Positions 10,455 to 23,200 of a DNA stretch of 64,000 nt are shown piece by piece. A program made the translations under genes and the position numbers. The notes below the pieces were generated by a model. The model was not told the origin of the DNA. It was given only the letters and a program-made list of their open reading frames with translations, and did no database searches. Position 1 is the stretch's first letter, and each line of letters opens with the position of its first letter. Source of the stretch: Anastatus disparis (taxonomy: Eukaryota; Arthropoda; Insecta; Hymenoptera; Eupelmidae); NCBI GenBank assembly GCA_017163975.1, contig JAFFSR010000316.1, forward strand, positions 1,586,001 through 1,650,000, read 5' to 3'.

Positions 10455-10969
10455 GGGTGGGGTTCGATTTTTCGAAAGGCCGATATTTTTTTGTGCTTAA
10501 CGTAGAATCTCAAAATTTAGAAAGATGCTATTGATAACATTCATTTAAATTATTTATAAATCTCATTTTCAATTCATGGCTGCAATCGAAATTTATTTAT
10601 TCAAATAAATTATAATTGATATTTAGAATCGTAACACGTACATAGAGCACCATATAATTATAAAATATTTCGAAATTTCCAATAAAATCTTTTGACAAAT
10701 ATTGAAAGAATATACAAAAATATACTTTTGAAAACTCTATTAGAAATTTCGAAATATCTAATTATAATATATGGTGTTCTGTATACTTGTTATTATTCTA
10801 AATATCAATTATAATTTATTCTAATAAATAAATTTCGATTGCAGCCATGAATTGAAAACGAGATTTCTAAATAATTTAAATGAATGTTATCAATAGCATC
10901 ATTCTAAATTTTGAGATTCTACGTTAAGCCCAAAAAAATATCGGTCTTTCGAAAAAAAGAGCCCCACCC
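10455..10969. mobile_element. MITE X4, nested in Y1
   Basis: It is flanked by a perfect 8-bp duplication ATTTTTTC (10447-10454 and 10970-10977). Y2 has a single, similar octamer at the equivalent site. The right terminus has a small corruption (AAAAAAGAGCCCC). Confidence 0.9.
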
Positions 10970-11063
10970 ATTTTTTCAGCGACTGAAGTAACGAAAATAA
11001 CTAATGCGAGTAAAGCTCTTTAGAATATTTACTTTATCGAAATAAGAAGTAGTAAAATAAATG

Positions 11064-11580
11064 GGGTGGGGTTCGATTTTTCGAAAGGCCGATATTTTTT
11101 TTGTGCTTAACGTAGAATTTCAAAATTTAGAATGATGCTATTGATAACATTCATTTAAATTATTTATAAATCTCATTTTCAATTCATGGCTGCAATCGAA
11201 ATTTATTTATTCGAATAAATTATAATTGATATTTAGAATCGTAACACGTACATAGAGCACCATATAATTATAAAATATTTCGAAATTTCTAATAAAATCT
11301 TTTGACAAGTATTGAAAGAATATACAAAAATATACTTTTGAAAACTCTATTAGAAATTTCGAAATTATCTAATTATAATATATGGTGCTCTGTATACTTG
11401 TTACTATTCTAAATATCAATTATAATTTATTCGAATAAATGAATTTCGATTGCAGCCATGAATTGAAAACGAGATTTCTAAATAATTTGAATGAATGTTA
11501 TCAATAGCATCATTCTAAATTTTGAGATTCTACGTAAAGCACAAAAAAATATCGGTCTTTCGAAAAATCGAACCCTACCC
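11064..11580. mobile_element. MITE X5, nested in Y1
   Basis: It is flanked by a perfect 8-bp duplication AATAAATG (11056-11063 and 11581-11588). Y2 contains the empty site with one AATAAATG. This proves an insertion with 8-bp duplication. Confidence 0.92.
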
Positions 11581-11797
11581 AATAAATGTACTGCTAAATT
11601 TAAAATAAACTATATCAAGATTTCGAAAGAATTCTAAATATTTTAATCGAATAATTTGAGATTATCACTACTGCTTTTTGAAATCATGAAAATTCATTAT
11701 CACTTTATTCTAAATTATGGAATACGCTATTCGTAATTGTGGCACTCTAAATAAATATTCATTAAATAAAAAACATTCTAATGTTCGAGCCCCACCC

Positions 11798-12275
11798 ATT
11801 CAAATCTATATTTAAAAGCATAATTTTACGATTTTTTATTATTTATTAAATACGTTATTTTAGTTATTATAAAAAATCGCAACTCATCAAAATAATATTT
11901 TCAAGTTAAGTTTACATAATTTATTTCCATGTTAAAATTATTTTTCAGGTTAAATTAACATTAATATTGTAACATATAAATTATTTACATAAATGATTTC
12001 CATTTAGAACATTATAAATATATTCAATTGCTAAATAATTTCACTAACAGTTACGCCTACATCGTCGTTGACAGTTTCTCTATGTTACATGGTAAACACT
12101 GCCAGTCTCACCAGTAATATAGGCTGTATACTCGTTGCCAGAGCGACTCCGGTAGTGACGGCCAGAGTGCCTAGTATTGAAGGCTGATTTTTTTTTCAGT
12201 GTAGAAATATATTTATAATGGAAAAATTTATAGATTTAATGATTTAAGTGAAAGATAAATAATTTATTAATGCTA
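11798..12275. other. AT-rich intergenic DNA
   Basis: Nothing recognisable. A short GC-richer patch at about 12050-12180 has no coding or RNA features that I can identify. Confidence 0.55.
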
Positions 12276-12647
12276 CCCTACTAAAAAATCTCAGGTGAGA
12301 AATCACCTGATTTCTCAGGTGATTAATCATGCCAAAATCTCATGTGATGATTTTTTTTGGTTTTTACACGTTTTAAAGCATACTTAGTCAATTGCAAACT
12401 ATTTTTGAAAATTTTTGAAAAATTTGAACTTAGAAAATTTTTTAAAAATTTGGTCTTAGAAAAAATTTTGACTCATTTTACAAAAAATTTTCTAAGTTCA
12501 ATTTTTCAAAAATTTTCAAAAATAGTTCGCAATTGATTAAGCATGGTTTGAAACGTGTAAAAACCAAAAAAATCATCACATGAGATTTTGGCATGATTAA
12601 TCACCTGAGAAATAAGGTGATTTCTCACCTGAGATTTTTTAGTAGGG
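12276..12647. mobile_element. TA-flanked palindromic MITE, 372 bp
   Basis: It starts CCCTACTAAAAAATCTCAGG and ends with the exact complement; the inverted arms extend nearly to the centre at about 12455. TA lies on both sides (12274-12275 and 12648-12649), the duplication expected of Tc1/mariner-type transposition. It has no open frame. Confidence 0.88.
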
Positions 12648-12738
12648 TATAGACATTAATGAGATCTTAGTACTTGAAATCTTATACTTATTAATGATGC
12701 ATAATATTCTCAATTTATATGACAATTGTATTTTTTTT

Positions 12739-12997
12739 AACCGACTTCAAAAAGGAGGAGGTTCTCAATTTGACTGAATTTTTTTTTTTTTTTTTTTTTT
12801 TATGTCTGTTACCTCATAACTCCGTCATTTCTTAACCGATTCGAAAAAACTGATTCTTATCTGATAGAGAATGTCTGCAGGAAGGTCCCATACGTGTCCT
12901 ATAATTATTGGGCCAATATTCGGTATGTATGACCCAATTATCAAATTAAGAAAAAAACCGGGTGTTTTGTTTTCGCATTTACCTCCCTTGTACTTCG

Positions 12998-12999
<2 letters not shown>
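12739..12999 (+). repeat. Repeat P (AACCGACTTC), left end of the giant palindrome
   Basis: AACCGACTTCAAAAAGGAGG opens a segment of about 260 bp that reappears in inverted orientation, with few differences, at 27123-27380 and 31216-31470. In every copy P abuts the 5' side of a (TC)n tract holding a LINE. AACCGACTTCAAAAAGGAGG-type sequence is, from memory, a common insect interspersed repeat; I could not check this. Confidence 0.75.
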
Positions 13000-13164
<165 letters not shown>

Positions 13165-13321
13165 GTTTTATCTAGACTTTGTACTCTGCATTCATTGCCT
13201 GCGGGCGTTTTGTTTCAGGAAACTGCAAGCGCACTTTGCAGAGCACAGACTGATCTAATTATCAATATTGTTGTTGAGCTCTGCAAAATACAATCAAGCT
13301 ATACACTTTGGCCGTGCTGAT

Positions 13322-13360
13322 TTTGAGGTTAGAGAATATCTACAATTTGGAGGTTAGTTT
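13322..13360 (+). promoter_or_regulatory. TTGAGGTTA motif repeats in LINE 1 5' UTR
   Basis: TTTGAGGTTAG (about 13322) and TTGGAGGTTAG (about 13348) resemble repeats in the 5' UTR of LINE 2 (about 18494, 18518, 18761, 18783 and 18938). Conserved repetition between diverged copies suggests an internal promoter or packaging element; this is inference. Confidence 0.35.
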
Positions 13361-13562
13361 CTTCAAGTCTCGCTTCTGGTGGCATTTTCAGATATACAAG
13401 CCCAGCAAACTTTATCATATGATTGGCAATTTCTACCTTGTCGACTGTTGATCTACTCTCTTTTACTATATGTAAGTACCATCTATTTGTAAGATTACTT
13501 AGAGTACAGACTGGGAGGTGACTCTCTTGTAGTGTCGTGTCATATTGTTGCGTTCGTCGAGC

Positions 13563-14804
13563 ATGGTAAGTTGTGCATTTTGCGAATCAACTATTCTTCG
13601 CACTGATACCTCGCGTCTATGCAAAAACTGTTCATCAATTTACCATCTTCACTGCTGTGATAAGGCGTGGTTTGGTCTTAATAATTCTTTTGACTGTTGC
13701 ACAAAACGTAAGATTGTCAGAAACAATTCTACGGGGAGTAGTCCACGCGCCTCATCCACTGACAGTATATTTCACGTCTTGTCGCAACCATTAAACTCAT
13801 CAGAGTCCAATCAAGGCTCTCAAAAAAGAGGCGCAGTCTCCCCGCTCCATCAATATGAGCCATCACTTAGGCGACGCTGTCGTTCAGAGTCAAGCTCCTC
13901 CCACTCCTCTACTGATAGTCATTCTGCGTTGGGCGGTCATTTGAAACTGGCCCCTCCCTCTCGTTCTCAGCTATTGGGCACAGACGATATTTCTTTACAA
14001 ATTAGACCTCAGGCAATTTCTACATCTAATACCGCAAATATGTCTAATGAGGAATGGCTGGTGAATTTTAAGGCTGACAACGACAAAAAGTTTGCTCAAC
14101 AGATGGAGAAGACTGATATGCTGCTTCAGATGACTTCTCAACTTGTCGGTGAAATGTCTTCTCTTCGAACTGATATTGGAGATTTGAAGCAAGCTCTCGT
14201 TGACATAGAGAAACGTCAAGACTTGCTGTCTGACCGCTTAGACCAGCATATAGCCTCTTGTGTAGGGTCTTCTTTATCTCCAACTTCTCTCCTACTTGAC
14301 ACCTATGAGGTTTTATTCACGGGCATACCATTGGCTGTCTCCAAAAGTGACAAGGACATTATAAATACTATTCTAAAAGCCATTGGTTTAGAGCAGGCCT
14401 GCTCGTCGTTGTTAGAAACTCGAGAGTGGCTCCCTGCAATTCCGATGGATGTCGACGAGGCGGGTCCAGCTCCGAAGTCTGATGTGCGTGCTGCTGTGGG
14501 TAGATTCTCGTCGGATGCCATCAGAGACATGATAATTGCTAAATCAAGCAACCTGCGTGATTTTCCTGTCTCCAAGCTTTTTGGAATCAGAGGCTCAAAC
14601 AAAATCTTTGCACGACCTATATGGCCTAAGCCGGTGTTTGAGCTCTTAATTAAAGCTAATGCGGTTTATAAGGAGCTAAACTACCTACGACCTATAGTTC
14701 GAAACTTAACGGTTTGCATGCGCCCGTCAAAGGAAGCGGGTCTCATTCCTATATTAAATGAGGCACAATTGAATGATCTTGTGCCCAACAAAAATAAAAA
14801 ATAG
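13563..14804 (+). CDS. LINE 1 ORF1 protein (PHD-type finger, coiled coil)
   Basis: A protein of 413 residues starting at the ATG that aligns with the start of LINE 2 ORF1; the frame is open a little further upstream but without ATG. Residues 1-45 form a PHD-like zinc knuckle: C-x2-C, then CKNC, then HLHCC, then a terminal Cys pair. Residues about 65-125 are Ser/Arg-rich and low complexity. Residues about 165-230 look like an amphipathic coiled coil with Leu/Met heptads. The C-terminal part (about 240-410) is conserved between the two elements and resembles the compact RNA-binding region of such ORF1s, though no single motif proves it. The likely role is nucleic-acid chaperone of the retrotransposition RNP. 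It ends in a TAG that is in frame with ORF2. Confidence 0.85.
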   Translation: MVSCAFCESTILRTDTSRLCKNCSSIYHLHCCDKAWFGLNNSFDCCTKRKIVRNNSTGSSPRASSTDSIFHVLSQPLNSSESNQGSQKRGAVSPLHQYEPSLRRRCRSESSSSHSSTDSHSALGGHLKLAPPSRSQLLGTDDISLQIRPQAISTSNTANMSNEEWLVNFKADNDKKFAQQMEKTDMLLQMTSQLVGEMSSLRTDIGDLKQALVDIEKRQDLLSDRLDQHIASCVGSSLSPTSLLLDTYEVLFTGIPLAVSKSDKDIINTILKAIGLEQACSSLLETREWLPAIPMDVDEAGPAPKSDVRAAVGRFSSDAIRDMIIAKSSNLRDFPVSKLFGIRGSNKIFARPIWPKPVFELLIKANAVYKELNYLRPIVRNLTVCMRPSKEAGLIPILNEAQLNDLVPNKNKK

Positions 14805-14822
14805 GGGCTACTTGGCTCTCGT

Positions 14823-17789
14823 GTGAACGACACTATTTCTTCTTCTTTTTTAACCTCTCTCTCATCATCAAATCTTTTAAATAACAACCCGTCTAGCATA
14901 TACAGTTTAACTTTAAATCCATTTTCACCTGTTATTTCTCAGCCAAAAAATGATGCTGAATTTTTTCAAAATATTTTAATTTCTCATGTAAATGTAAACC
15001 GCCTTAAAACCCACTTTTCTCTCATTGAGCATTATATTACCTCAAATCAGACTGATATCTTTGCAGTTACGGAAACTTTTTTAACCGAGCGTGACGATTC
15101 ATTACTTATCTCAATTGATCATTACAATTTCTATAGGTTAGATAGAGTTGGTAAAATTGGCGGCGGAGTTGGTTTTTATGCACGTGATTTTCTTAAAGTC
15201 TGTTCACTGTTCCAATCTAATCCTGTATTCGATAATACCGCTGAGTATATAATTGCAGAAATCTCGCTAGGTGCAGAAAAACTGATTTTTGCGGTTGTGT
15301 ATCTTAGACCGAAAGGTCTTTTTCCTGAGGATTTTTTCAACTCACTAGCTGAAATTCTGCCAACCTACAAAAACATTGTCATCACGGGTGGTTTTAACAT
15401 AAATCTTCTGGCTAGTAATTACAGTACCGACACTTTTCGCTCAACTATCGAATCACTTGCTCTTTATATAGTTCCTTCCGATCCTACGCACCATTCTCTC
15501 ACAACTGATTACATATCTCACACTTGGATCGACCTTTTTATATTGAATGATGAAAACTCGTTGGTTTCTTATAGTAAATCAATTGCACCTTTCATAGCAG
15601 GTCATGATTTAATTTCTATTGTTTTTAAGGCGGCTATACCACAAGTTGCATCCAAGTTAATTCATTTTCGCAATTTTTCCAATATAAACCTTCAAACGTT
15701 AAATAACTCGATAGCTCTTTCTCTTTCTAACTTTTCTTTATCTGTTGATACTTTAGTTCATAATTTGTCTACTGTTCTTGTGTCGTCTTTCGATAAATGT
15801 GCGCCTATCAAAACGCGAAAACTGGAATTAAAGAAAAAACCATGGGTCAATTCTGACATTAGATATAAAATGAGAGAACGAGATAAAGCATATAGGCGTG
15901 CTGTTCGCTCTGGTTCTACCCAAGATATTTCACGGTATAAAAGACTCAGAAGTGAAATCTCAAATGCGCTTGACACTGCAAAAAACAAACACATTGCAGA
16001 TCGGTTGGCAGCGGGGGGTAATTCTTCTAACCGCTGGAACACCTTGCATAAGATTGGTCTTGCCGTCAAAATACTTCCGTCACCGCTTCAATTTTTCTCC
16101 TCTAGAGTGCTTCTCACTCATTATACCTCTATCTCTTCACGGTCTTCAGCTATAACTTCTAATGAGATAGGAAGGGTGCTTGCAGTGCCACTGCGCACTG
16201 ACTTACCTACCTTTGATTTTTCGCCTGTCGACTGTCCTCTTGTTGAGTCACTTGTTCATTTTGGCACTTCTAAAACATTTGGGCCTGATAGTATCACGGC
16301 GCATATGCTCAAATTGACGAGTGAATCTACTATTAGTCACTTAACATCAATTATTAATGTTTCTCTGTCTACTGGTGTTTTTCCGAGTGATTGGAAAAGA
16401 GCCTATCTCCTACCTTTGGCCAAGACTAATAAGATGGATTCTCCCTCGCAAACCCGACCTATTGCCAAGCTCTCTGAAGTTTCTAAGATTCTGGAAAGAG
16501 TAGTCCATTCTCAGTTTAGTTTCTTCATTGAATCTAATTCTTTGTTAGATAACTTGCAAACAGGCTTTAGAAAATCCAATAGTACTCAGACTGCTCTTCT
16601 GAAACTTATTGAGGACTCTCGTATCGCGATTGACAGGAGGATGATCACTGCTCTACTGCTCTTTGATTTTTCCAAAGCTTTCGACACTGTTCCGCACCTG
16701 CGCCTGCTCTATAAACTTCGTCGTTTCAACTGCTCCGACTCAGTAATACGATGGTTCGCATCGTACCTTAGCAAGAGAATCTACTCAATACCTGACCTTG
16801 AGGGTCGTGTGGGGGAGTGGGTCACCTGTACAGCAGGCGTACCACAGGGCAGTGTCTTAGGACCGTTACTCTTCTCTATCTTTATAAACGACTTACCTCT
16901 TGTCTTAACAAGATCAACACATATCTTGTTTGCCGACGATCTACATAGTGAGATTGACTTTTTAAATCACGAGGTGGCAGCTGTTGTCAAATGGGCGAGA
17001 GAAAACGAGCTCACCCTAAATCCCTCAAAAATGCAAGCAATGTTCATTGGTAGTGAGCAATATATTTCGAGAATCGATCTGTCTTCATGCCCCTCTATCT
17101 ATGTCGATAATAAAGTGGTGCCTTATACGAACACTATTAAGAACTTGGGGGTCTGGTTGACCAGTACTTTAAACTGGAATAAGCAAGTGAATTCAGTTGT
17201 GAGACGTATTTTTGGTACACTTCAGTCTCTGAAATTCCACAGACACGCGCTTTCTAGACAAATCAGAAAGGATTTGGTGGAAGCTCTCATCTTTCCAATA
17301 TTTGATTACTGCTGTGTAGTCTACGATGACCTGCCACAGATTCTAAATATCAAGCTTCATCGTGCCTTGAATGCTTGTGTTCGTTTTGTATTTGGTAACA
17401 TAGGCTGGCAGGATAGAGTAACTCCGCATCGTCTTCAGCTGGGTTGGTTGTCAGTAAGTAACAGGCGGCTCTATTTTAAATCGGTACTGGCTCACACGAT
17501 TATTTCATATCAAAAGCCAACTTACTTAGCTACAAAATTTATGCGTGTGAATATTGACGCGGTTGTTAGATCATCGAATAGACTGCAAATGAGACTACTT
17601 ATCTGCCCTGTTGTGAGGACAGCAGCAATGCTTGATTCATTTGTTTACTCGGCTTCAAGTTTTATCAACAATAATTCTGAAATGATCACCAGCTTCGAAA
17701 CGGGTCAAACTCAACTAATTAAGTCAAAATTGTTCAACAAATTCCTGCTCGACGAACGCACTGAATGGCTGGGTACATCTGGGAGTTGA
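14823..17789 (+). pseudogene. LINE 1 ORF2: endonuclease-reverse transcriptase, damaged active sites
   Basis: About 990 residues in the same frame as ORF1. The N-terminal APE-type endonuclease (about residues 50-270) shows AVTETFL and VVYLRP, but the catalytic GDFN reads GGFN (codon 15390-15392, GAT to GGT in LINE 2 terms). The reverse transcriptase (about 480-760) has RPIAKLSEVSKILERV, LLLFDFSKAFDTV, GVPQGSVLGPLLFS and FADD. Directly after FADDL an in-frame loss of 33 bp removes 11 residues present in the other copies. The C-terminal region (HRALNACVRFVFGNIG...) is typical of CR1/Jockey-like elements. There is no ATG between the ORF1 stop and residue about 340; the start given is a GTG, so true initiation is unknown. 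Confidence 0.9.
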
Positions 17790-18074
17790 CGAATGTGCTT
17801 TGCCAGATTCTCTGGTAAAGTTCATTCTACTGCAAAATTTCCAATTAGCTGACTTCTATTGGTTGTCTCTTCGTAAATCGTGCAAGTTGATGAGTACAAG
17901 GTCAAATTTATAGTCATAAGCAAATGATTTTTACAATTAGGAACTACATTTTTGTTTATATTTTAGAGAAATCAATATACATTTTTCCTGTTATACTTAC
18001 TCCTTAGTTTGTAACTCAATTTTTTAACAACTTGTAATTATATTAAACATTTATGTATTACTTATGGGTCATAC

Positions 18075-18087
18075 GGGGTTGAACCCC
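18075..18087 (+). promoter_or_regulatory. Conserved 3' stem-loop of LINE 1
   Basis: GGGGTTGAACCCC can form a 4-bp stem with a 5-base loop, extended in context by CATAC...CATG. It is conserved at the 3' end of all four copies (also 23607-23619, and complemented at 25102-25114 and 29192-29204). It is a likely recognition element for the reverse transcriptase. Confidence 0.6.
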
Positions 18088-18113
18088 ATGATCCGAATAA
18101 ATTATGAATCAAT

Positions 18114-18303
<190 letters not shown>

Positions 18304-18989
18304 AAGTAAAACCACACACGTTTCTTTCTTGCTCCGCTTATTTGGACTATTGAAACTGCATTTTTTGCCTGCGGGCTTTTTGTTTCAGACCCACTGCAAG
18401 CCAAAAATGCAGAGATTCATTTGATATATTAATCAAGGCATTTTGGAGTCTCTGCTGCTTATTATTAATCATTTCTTCTAAACGGATCTTCTTTGAGGTT
18501 AACCACGTGTTCCGGATTTTGAGGTTATTTTTTGTGCTGCATTACCATCTGTTTACCATCGGAGCGACGAGTCTACATTATCCGGAGCGTACACTGTTGG
18601 TACTTTCTTCACTCACCACCAATTTTTGTCGCTGAGTTTACTGTTGCTGCAAGATTTACTGCAAGCGCGAATTGCAGAGCTCCAGGTGATATAATATTCA
18701 TCAATTTTCTCAGCTCTGCAATGGTAGAATAACTGGATTTTTGTATCGCTGCCGGCATTTTTGAGGTTAAGTGCAACCAAGTTTTGAGGTTATGTTGGCT
18801 ACCTTCTAGTCTCCTGGTGGATACTCTTGAAAACACGTATTGAAATTCAGCGAGTTACCCAGCGTCGATAAAGTGATCTGGCGTTTTAATCTTCTACTAC
18901 CAGTTGTCTATTTCTTAACAGTACAGTAAGTGCTTACTTTGAGGTGAGTGTTTAATGTATTATGTCTCTTAGTGCGCTAATTTAATATC

Positions 18990-20228
18990 ATGGTATTTTG
19001 CTCTCTTTGTAATCAGCCCATTTTACGTACTGATACAGCAAATCTTTGTAAAAACTGCACTTCTTTATATCACACTAAGTGTTGTGATAGCTCTTGGTTT
19101 CTTAGCGAGGGTATTATTGTTTGTTGCGTGAGAGAAAAGATTCTAAAGAGAAAACCAGCAGAAGAGTGCTCGCGTGCAGTAGCCACGGAGGACATTGTTT
19201 TGGCCCCGACGCAGCTTTTAGACTCTCCGTTGCCTAACCAGGGATCTCAAAAGAGAAGCGCAGCTTCTCCACTTCACTCTCTTGAGCCGTCACCAAGAAG
19301 ACGTTGTCGTTCAGAGTCAGGCTCCTCCTCCTCATCTGTGAATAGTAGTGTACTGGGCGTTAAATTGAGTCAGATTGCTGCCTCCAGTCCCTCTCGACTG
19401 GCTTCTCTAGCTTCTGAGACTAATCTCATTTCTCCTAATCAACTGGTCGATATGTCACCACCTGAATATTTTGTGGCTTTTGCAGCTGATTGCAACAGTA
19501 AATTTGATAAGCAATTTGAGATGACTAATCAGCTGCTACAAAAGACAGGCCAACTGTTAGAAACCAATAATAATCTTGTAGCTGAAGTTAGTGCTCTTAG
19601 GACTGAATTGGGGGAGGTTAAACTTTCTTTTTCGGATCTGGAGAAGCGTTATGACGCTCTGTCTGATCACCTAGATAACCATATTGCCCTGTGTACATCA
19701 TCTGGAGTCTCATTATAGCGTGACTCGTATGAGATTCTTTTTTCGGGTATACCGACTAGTGTCTCGTTGGGCAACAGGGAGATAATCGAGATCATTTTCA
19801 AGGCTATGGGGCTCGATTTTGGTACTAAATTTCTTGTTGATACTCGTGAGTGGCTGCCTGTTGCCACGATAGATTTTGAAATACCTGAATGTTCTCAAAC
19901 ACATAAATTTAGATCTTTTGTTGGTCGCTTTACATCAGATGCAGTTCGTGACTGCATTATTGAGGCGTCACCTAAACTGCGAGGATCTTCTTCTTTTAAA
20001 TTGTTTGGTGTGGGTGGGAATGGGAATATATTTGCTCGTCCTATATGGCCTAAACCAGTATATACACTGCTTAAAAAGGCTTTAGCTGTTTATGAAAAAC
20101 TCAACTATCAACGCCCGATAGTACGCAACTTAACGGTCTGCATGCGTCCGTATAAGGAAGGTGAGATAATTCCTATTACTGATGAGTCACAATTGGCCTC
20201 TCTTAAGCCAGTTGAAACGAAAAAATGA
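18990..20228 (+). pseudogene. LINE 2 ORF1, interrupted by one in-frame TAG
   Basis: It starts at ATG with MVFCSLC and the same PHD-like Cys/His pattern as LINE 1 ORF1 (C-x2-C, CKNC, YHTKCC). The frame is open for 242 codons, hits TAG at 19716-19718, and continues in the same frame to TGA at 20226-20228. The total of 412 codons matches the 413 residues of LINE 1 ORF1, so a single substitution explains the break. The C-terminal half (TREWLPVATIDFE, GRFTSDAVRDCI, GNIFARPIWPKPVY) is well conserved with LINE 1. Natural readthrough of this stop cannot be excluded but is not the simplest reading. Confidence 0.88.
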
Positions 20229-20249
20229 GGACTCCATGGCTCTCTTGCG

Positions 20250-23200
20250 GTGAGCTCACTCACTTCTTTAAATGCATCAGTAAACCGCTGTTCTAACAGC
20301 ACATGTTCTAAATTAAGTCCAAATTTTTCCATTTTATCTCCGCACTGCATTTCTGATAATAGTCACAATTCCTCAATCCATTATAATTCTGATTTTCCAC
20401 ATAACCTTGTTATTTCACATGCCAATCTCAATAGAATTAGGACTCATTTCTCAGTTATTGAAAATCACATTACGTTGAATAAAACTGATATTTTTGCAGT
20501 TACTGAAACATTCTTAACAGAGCTTGATGATAGCTCCGTGATCTCTATAGATCACTACAACTTCTTTAGGTTAGATAGAATGGGCAAATCAGGTGGTGGA
20601 GTAATGTTTTATGCTCGTGATTTTCTTAAGGTCAATATTTTAACACAATCAGACCCGGTCTTCAATAACACTGCAGAGTATATTATAGCTGAGATATCTT
20701 TTGGCATGGAAAAACTTTTATTTGCAGTGGTTTACTTACGTCCAAAGGCGATTTTTCCTGAGGAATTTCTTAATTTACTTTCTACATATTTACCTTCTTA
20801 TAAAAATGTTGTCATAACTGGTGATTTTAATATAAATTTGTTAACTAATAGTTACTCTGCTGACACTTTTCGCTCAGCTATTGATTCGTTGACTCTTTAT
20901 GTGGTTCCATCTGAACCCACTCATCACACTTTAACTTCTGATTATTCTTCCCGTATATGGATTGATGTATTCATCATCAATGATGACAGCTCTCTGTTAT
21001 CATATAGCAAAACATCAGCACCTTTTATTGCAGGTCATGATCTTATTTCAATCACATTTAGAGCATATAAACCACCAAATACAACGAGAAAAATTTTCTA
21101 TAGAAACTTTTCTAATTTAAATCGTGTTAGCTTAAATGAAAATATTTCACGTAATCTCTTACTAAAATCGCAAGTGAGCCATGCGACTTCTGGTTCAAAA
21201 AATGAACTCATTAATGGTCTGGTAAATGATTTGTCTTCTGTCCTTGTTTCGTCGTTCGATAAATGTGTACCTCTTAAATCTCGTAATCTAATGATTAAGA
21301 AAAAACCCTGGGTAACTTCTGATATTCGTGCTAAAATGAAGGATCGTGATAGAGCATATCGTTCAGCTGTTCGCTCTGGTTCTATGTTATCTTTAGCTCA
21401 CTATCGAAGACTTCGTGGTGAGGTCTCTAATGCCCTTGACACGGCTAAAAACGAATACATATCTAATCGATTGTCTACCTCGTTGAACTCTTCAAATAGA
21501 TGGATAACACTACGTAAAATTGGGCTCTCTAGTAAGATTCTTCCCTCACCACTACAGTATTTCTCATCTAAAACACTTCTGACTCATTATACGTCGGTCT
21601 CGTCATCATCAACGGCTCTCTCAGACAGCGAGATTAATGAAGTTCTTGCTGTACCAATACGCAACGACCTACCTGTCTTTGAGTTCACAGAGGTTGACTG
21701 CTCTGTGACTGACTCTTTTTTACGTCTTGCTTCATTTAAAGCAGTAGGCCCTGATGATCTTGCGACTGATATGTTGAAAATCTCTCAGGATTCTTTATCT
21801 CCACACCTAAACTCAATTGTGAACCTGTCTTTGTCATCTGGTATATTTCCCGATGCTTGGAAAAGAGCATTTCTTCTGCCGTTAGCTAAGTCAAATAAAA
21901 TTGACTCTCCTTCTCAGACACGACCTATTGCTAAGCTTTGTGAAATTTCTAAGGTTCTCGAAAGGGTTGTTCATTCACAAATGTATGCTCATATAGAGAG
22001 AAATGACCTGCTTGATTCTCTCCAGACAGGTTTTCGAAGGTCAAATAGCACTCAGACAGCACTCTTAAAGCTTTTGGAAGATGTCAGTCTTGCGATCGAC
22101 AAGAGAATGATAACTGTACTACTCTTATTTGACTTTTCAAAAGCCTTCGACACAGTACCTCATTTGCGTCTTCTTCACAAAATTCGTTCTCTTAATTCCT
22201 CAAATACGGTTATACGCTGGTTTGCGTCTTATTTAAGGAATAGATACTACTCTGTTCCTAATCTAGAGAACCATATTGGGGATTGGATCACGTGTTCGGC
22301 TAGTGTGCCACAGGGTAGTGTTCTTGGTCTATTATTGTTCTCAATATTCACCAATGATCTTTCTTTGAGCCTGAATAAGGCTGAATATATTCTTTTTACT
22401 GACGATCTCCAGCTTTATCACTCGTTTCCACCGGCAAATTTGGTGAAGGAGATTGACCTTGTGAACCATGAGGTTGCTGCTGTGGTCAAGTGGGCGAATG
22501 ACAATGAACTCACTTTGAATCCTACCAAGATGCAGGCTATGTTCTTGGGCAGTGAACAATTTATGGCTAGAATTGATCGACTGTCATGCCCACCTATTCT
22601 TCTAAATGATGTGTCCATTCCTTACACAGATATCGTTAAAAACTTGGGAGTCTGGATTACCAGTACATTAAACTGGAACAGACAAGTTAACTCGATAGTT
22701 GGTCGAATCTTTGGTACTCTGCAGTCTCTTAAGTTTCATAGACATGCATTATCCAGAAAGGTTAGGAAGGAACTGGTTGAGGCGTTAATCTTCCCGATTC
22801 TTGACTACTGTTGTGTGGTTTATGATGATGTTCCTCAAATTCTGAATCTTAAACTTCATCGTGCGCTTAATGCGTGTGTCAGATTCGTATTCGGTAATAT
22901 TGGGAGTCAGGATAGGGTCACTCCTTTTCGCCTTGAACTTGGTTGGATATCGATTAAAAATAGGCGGCTCTACTTTAAAATAGCACTAGCCCATGCTATT
23001 GTGTCTTATCAAAATCCACCATATTTAGCTTCCAAGTTCCTCCGTGCAAACATAGATACAGAGGTTAGGTCATCAAATAGACTTCCTGCGAGAATGCTCA
23101 TTTGTCCGGTTGTACGCACTGCTGCGATGTTAAATTCTTTTGTCTCCACAGCATCTAACTTCATAAATAATAATGTCAATCTATTTCCTGGTTTTGGAGC

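Larger units (their letters stand above)
10338..11797. mobile_element. MITE Y1, carrying nested X4 and X5
   Basis: The ends are GGGTGGGGCTCGAACATT and its complement. After removal of X4 and X5 it is collinear with the intact copy Y2 at 32815-33226. Its flanks (AATAATTT and ATTCAAAT) do not match, consistent with a rearranged left border at X3. It encodes nothing. Confidence 0.85.

Noticed and set aside
14823..14825. GTG as a genuine start codon of LINE ORF2 (also 20250 and 44545)
   Set aside because: GTG initiation is a bacterial convention; in this eukaryotic context it is only the first alternative codon and cannot be taken as the start.
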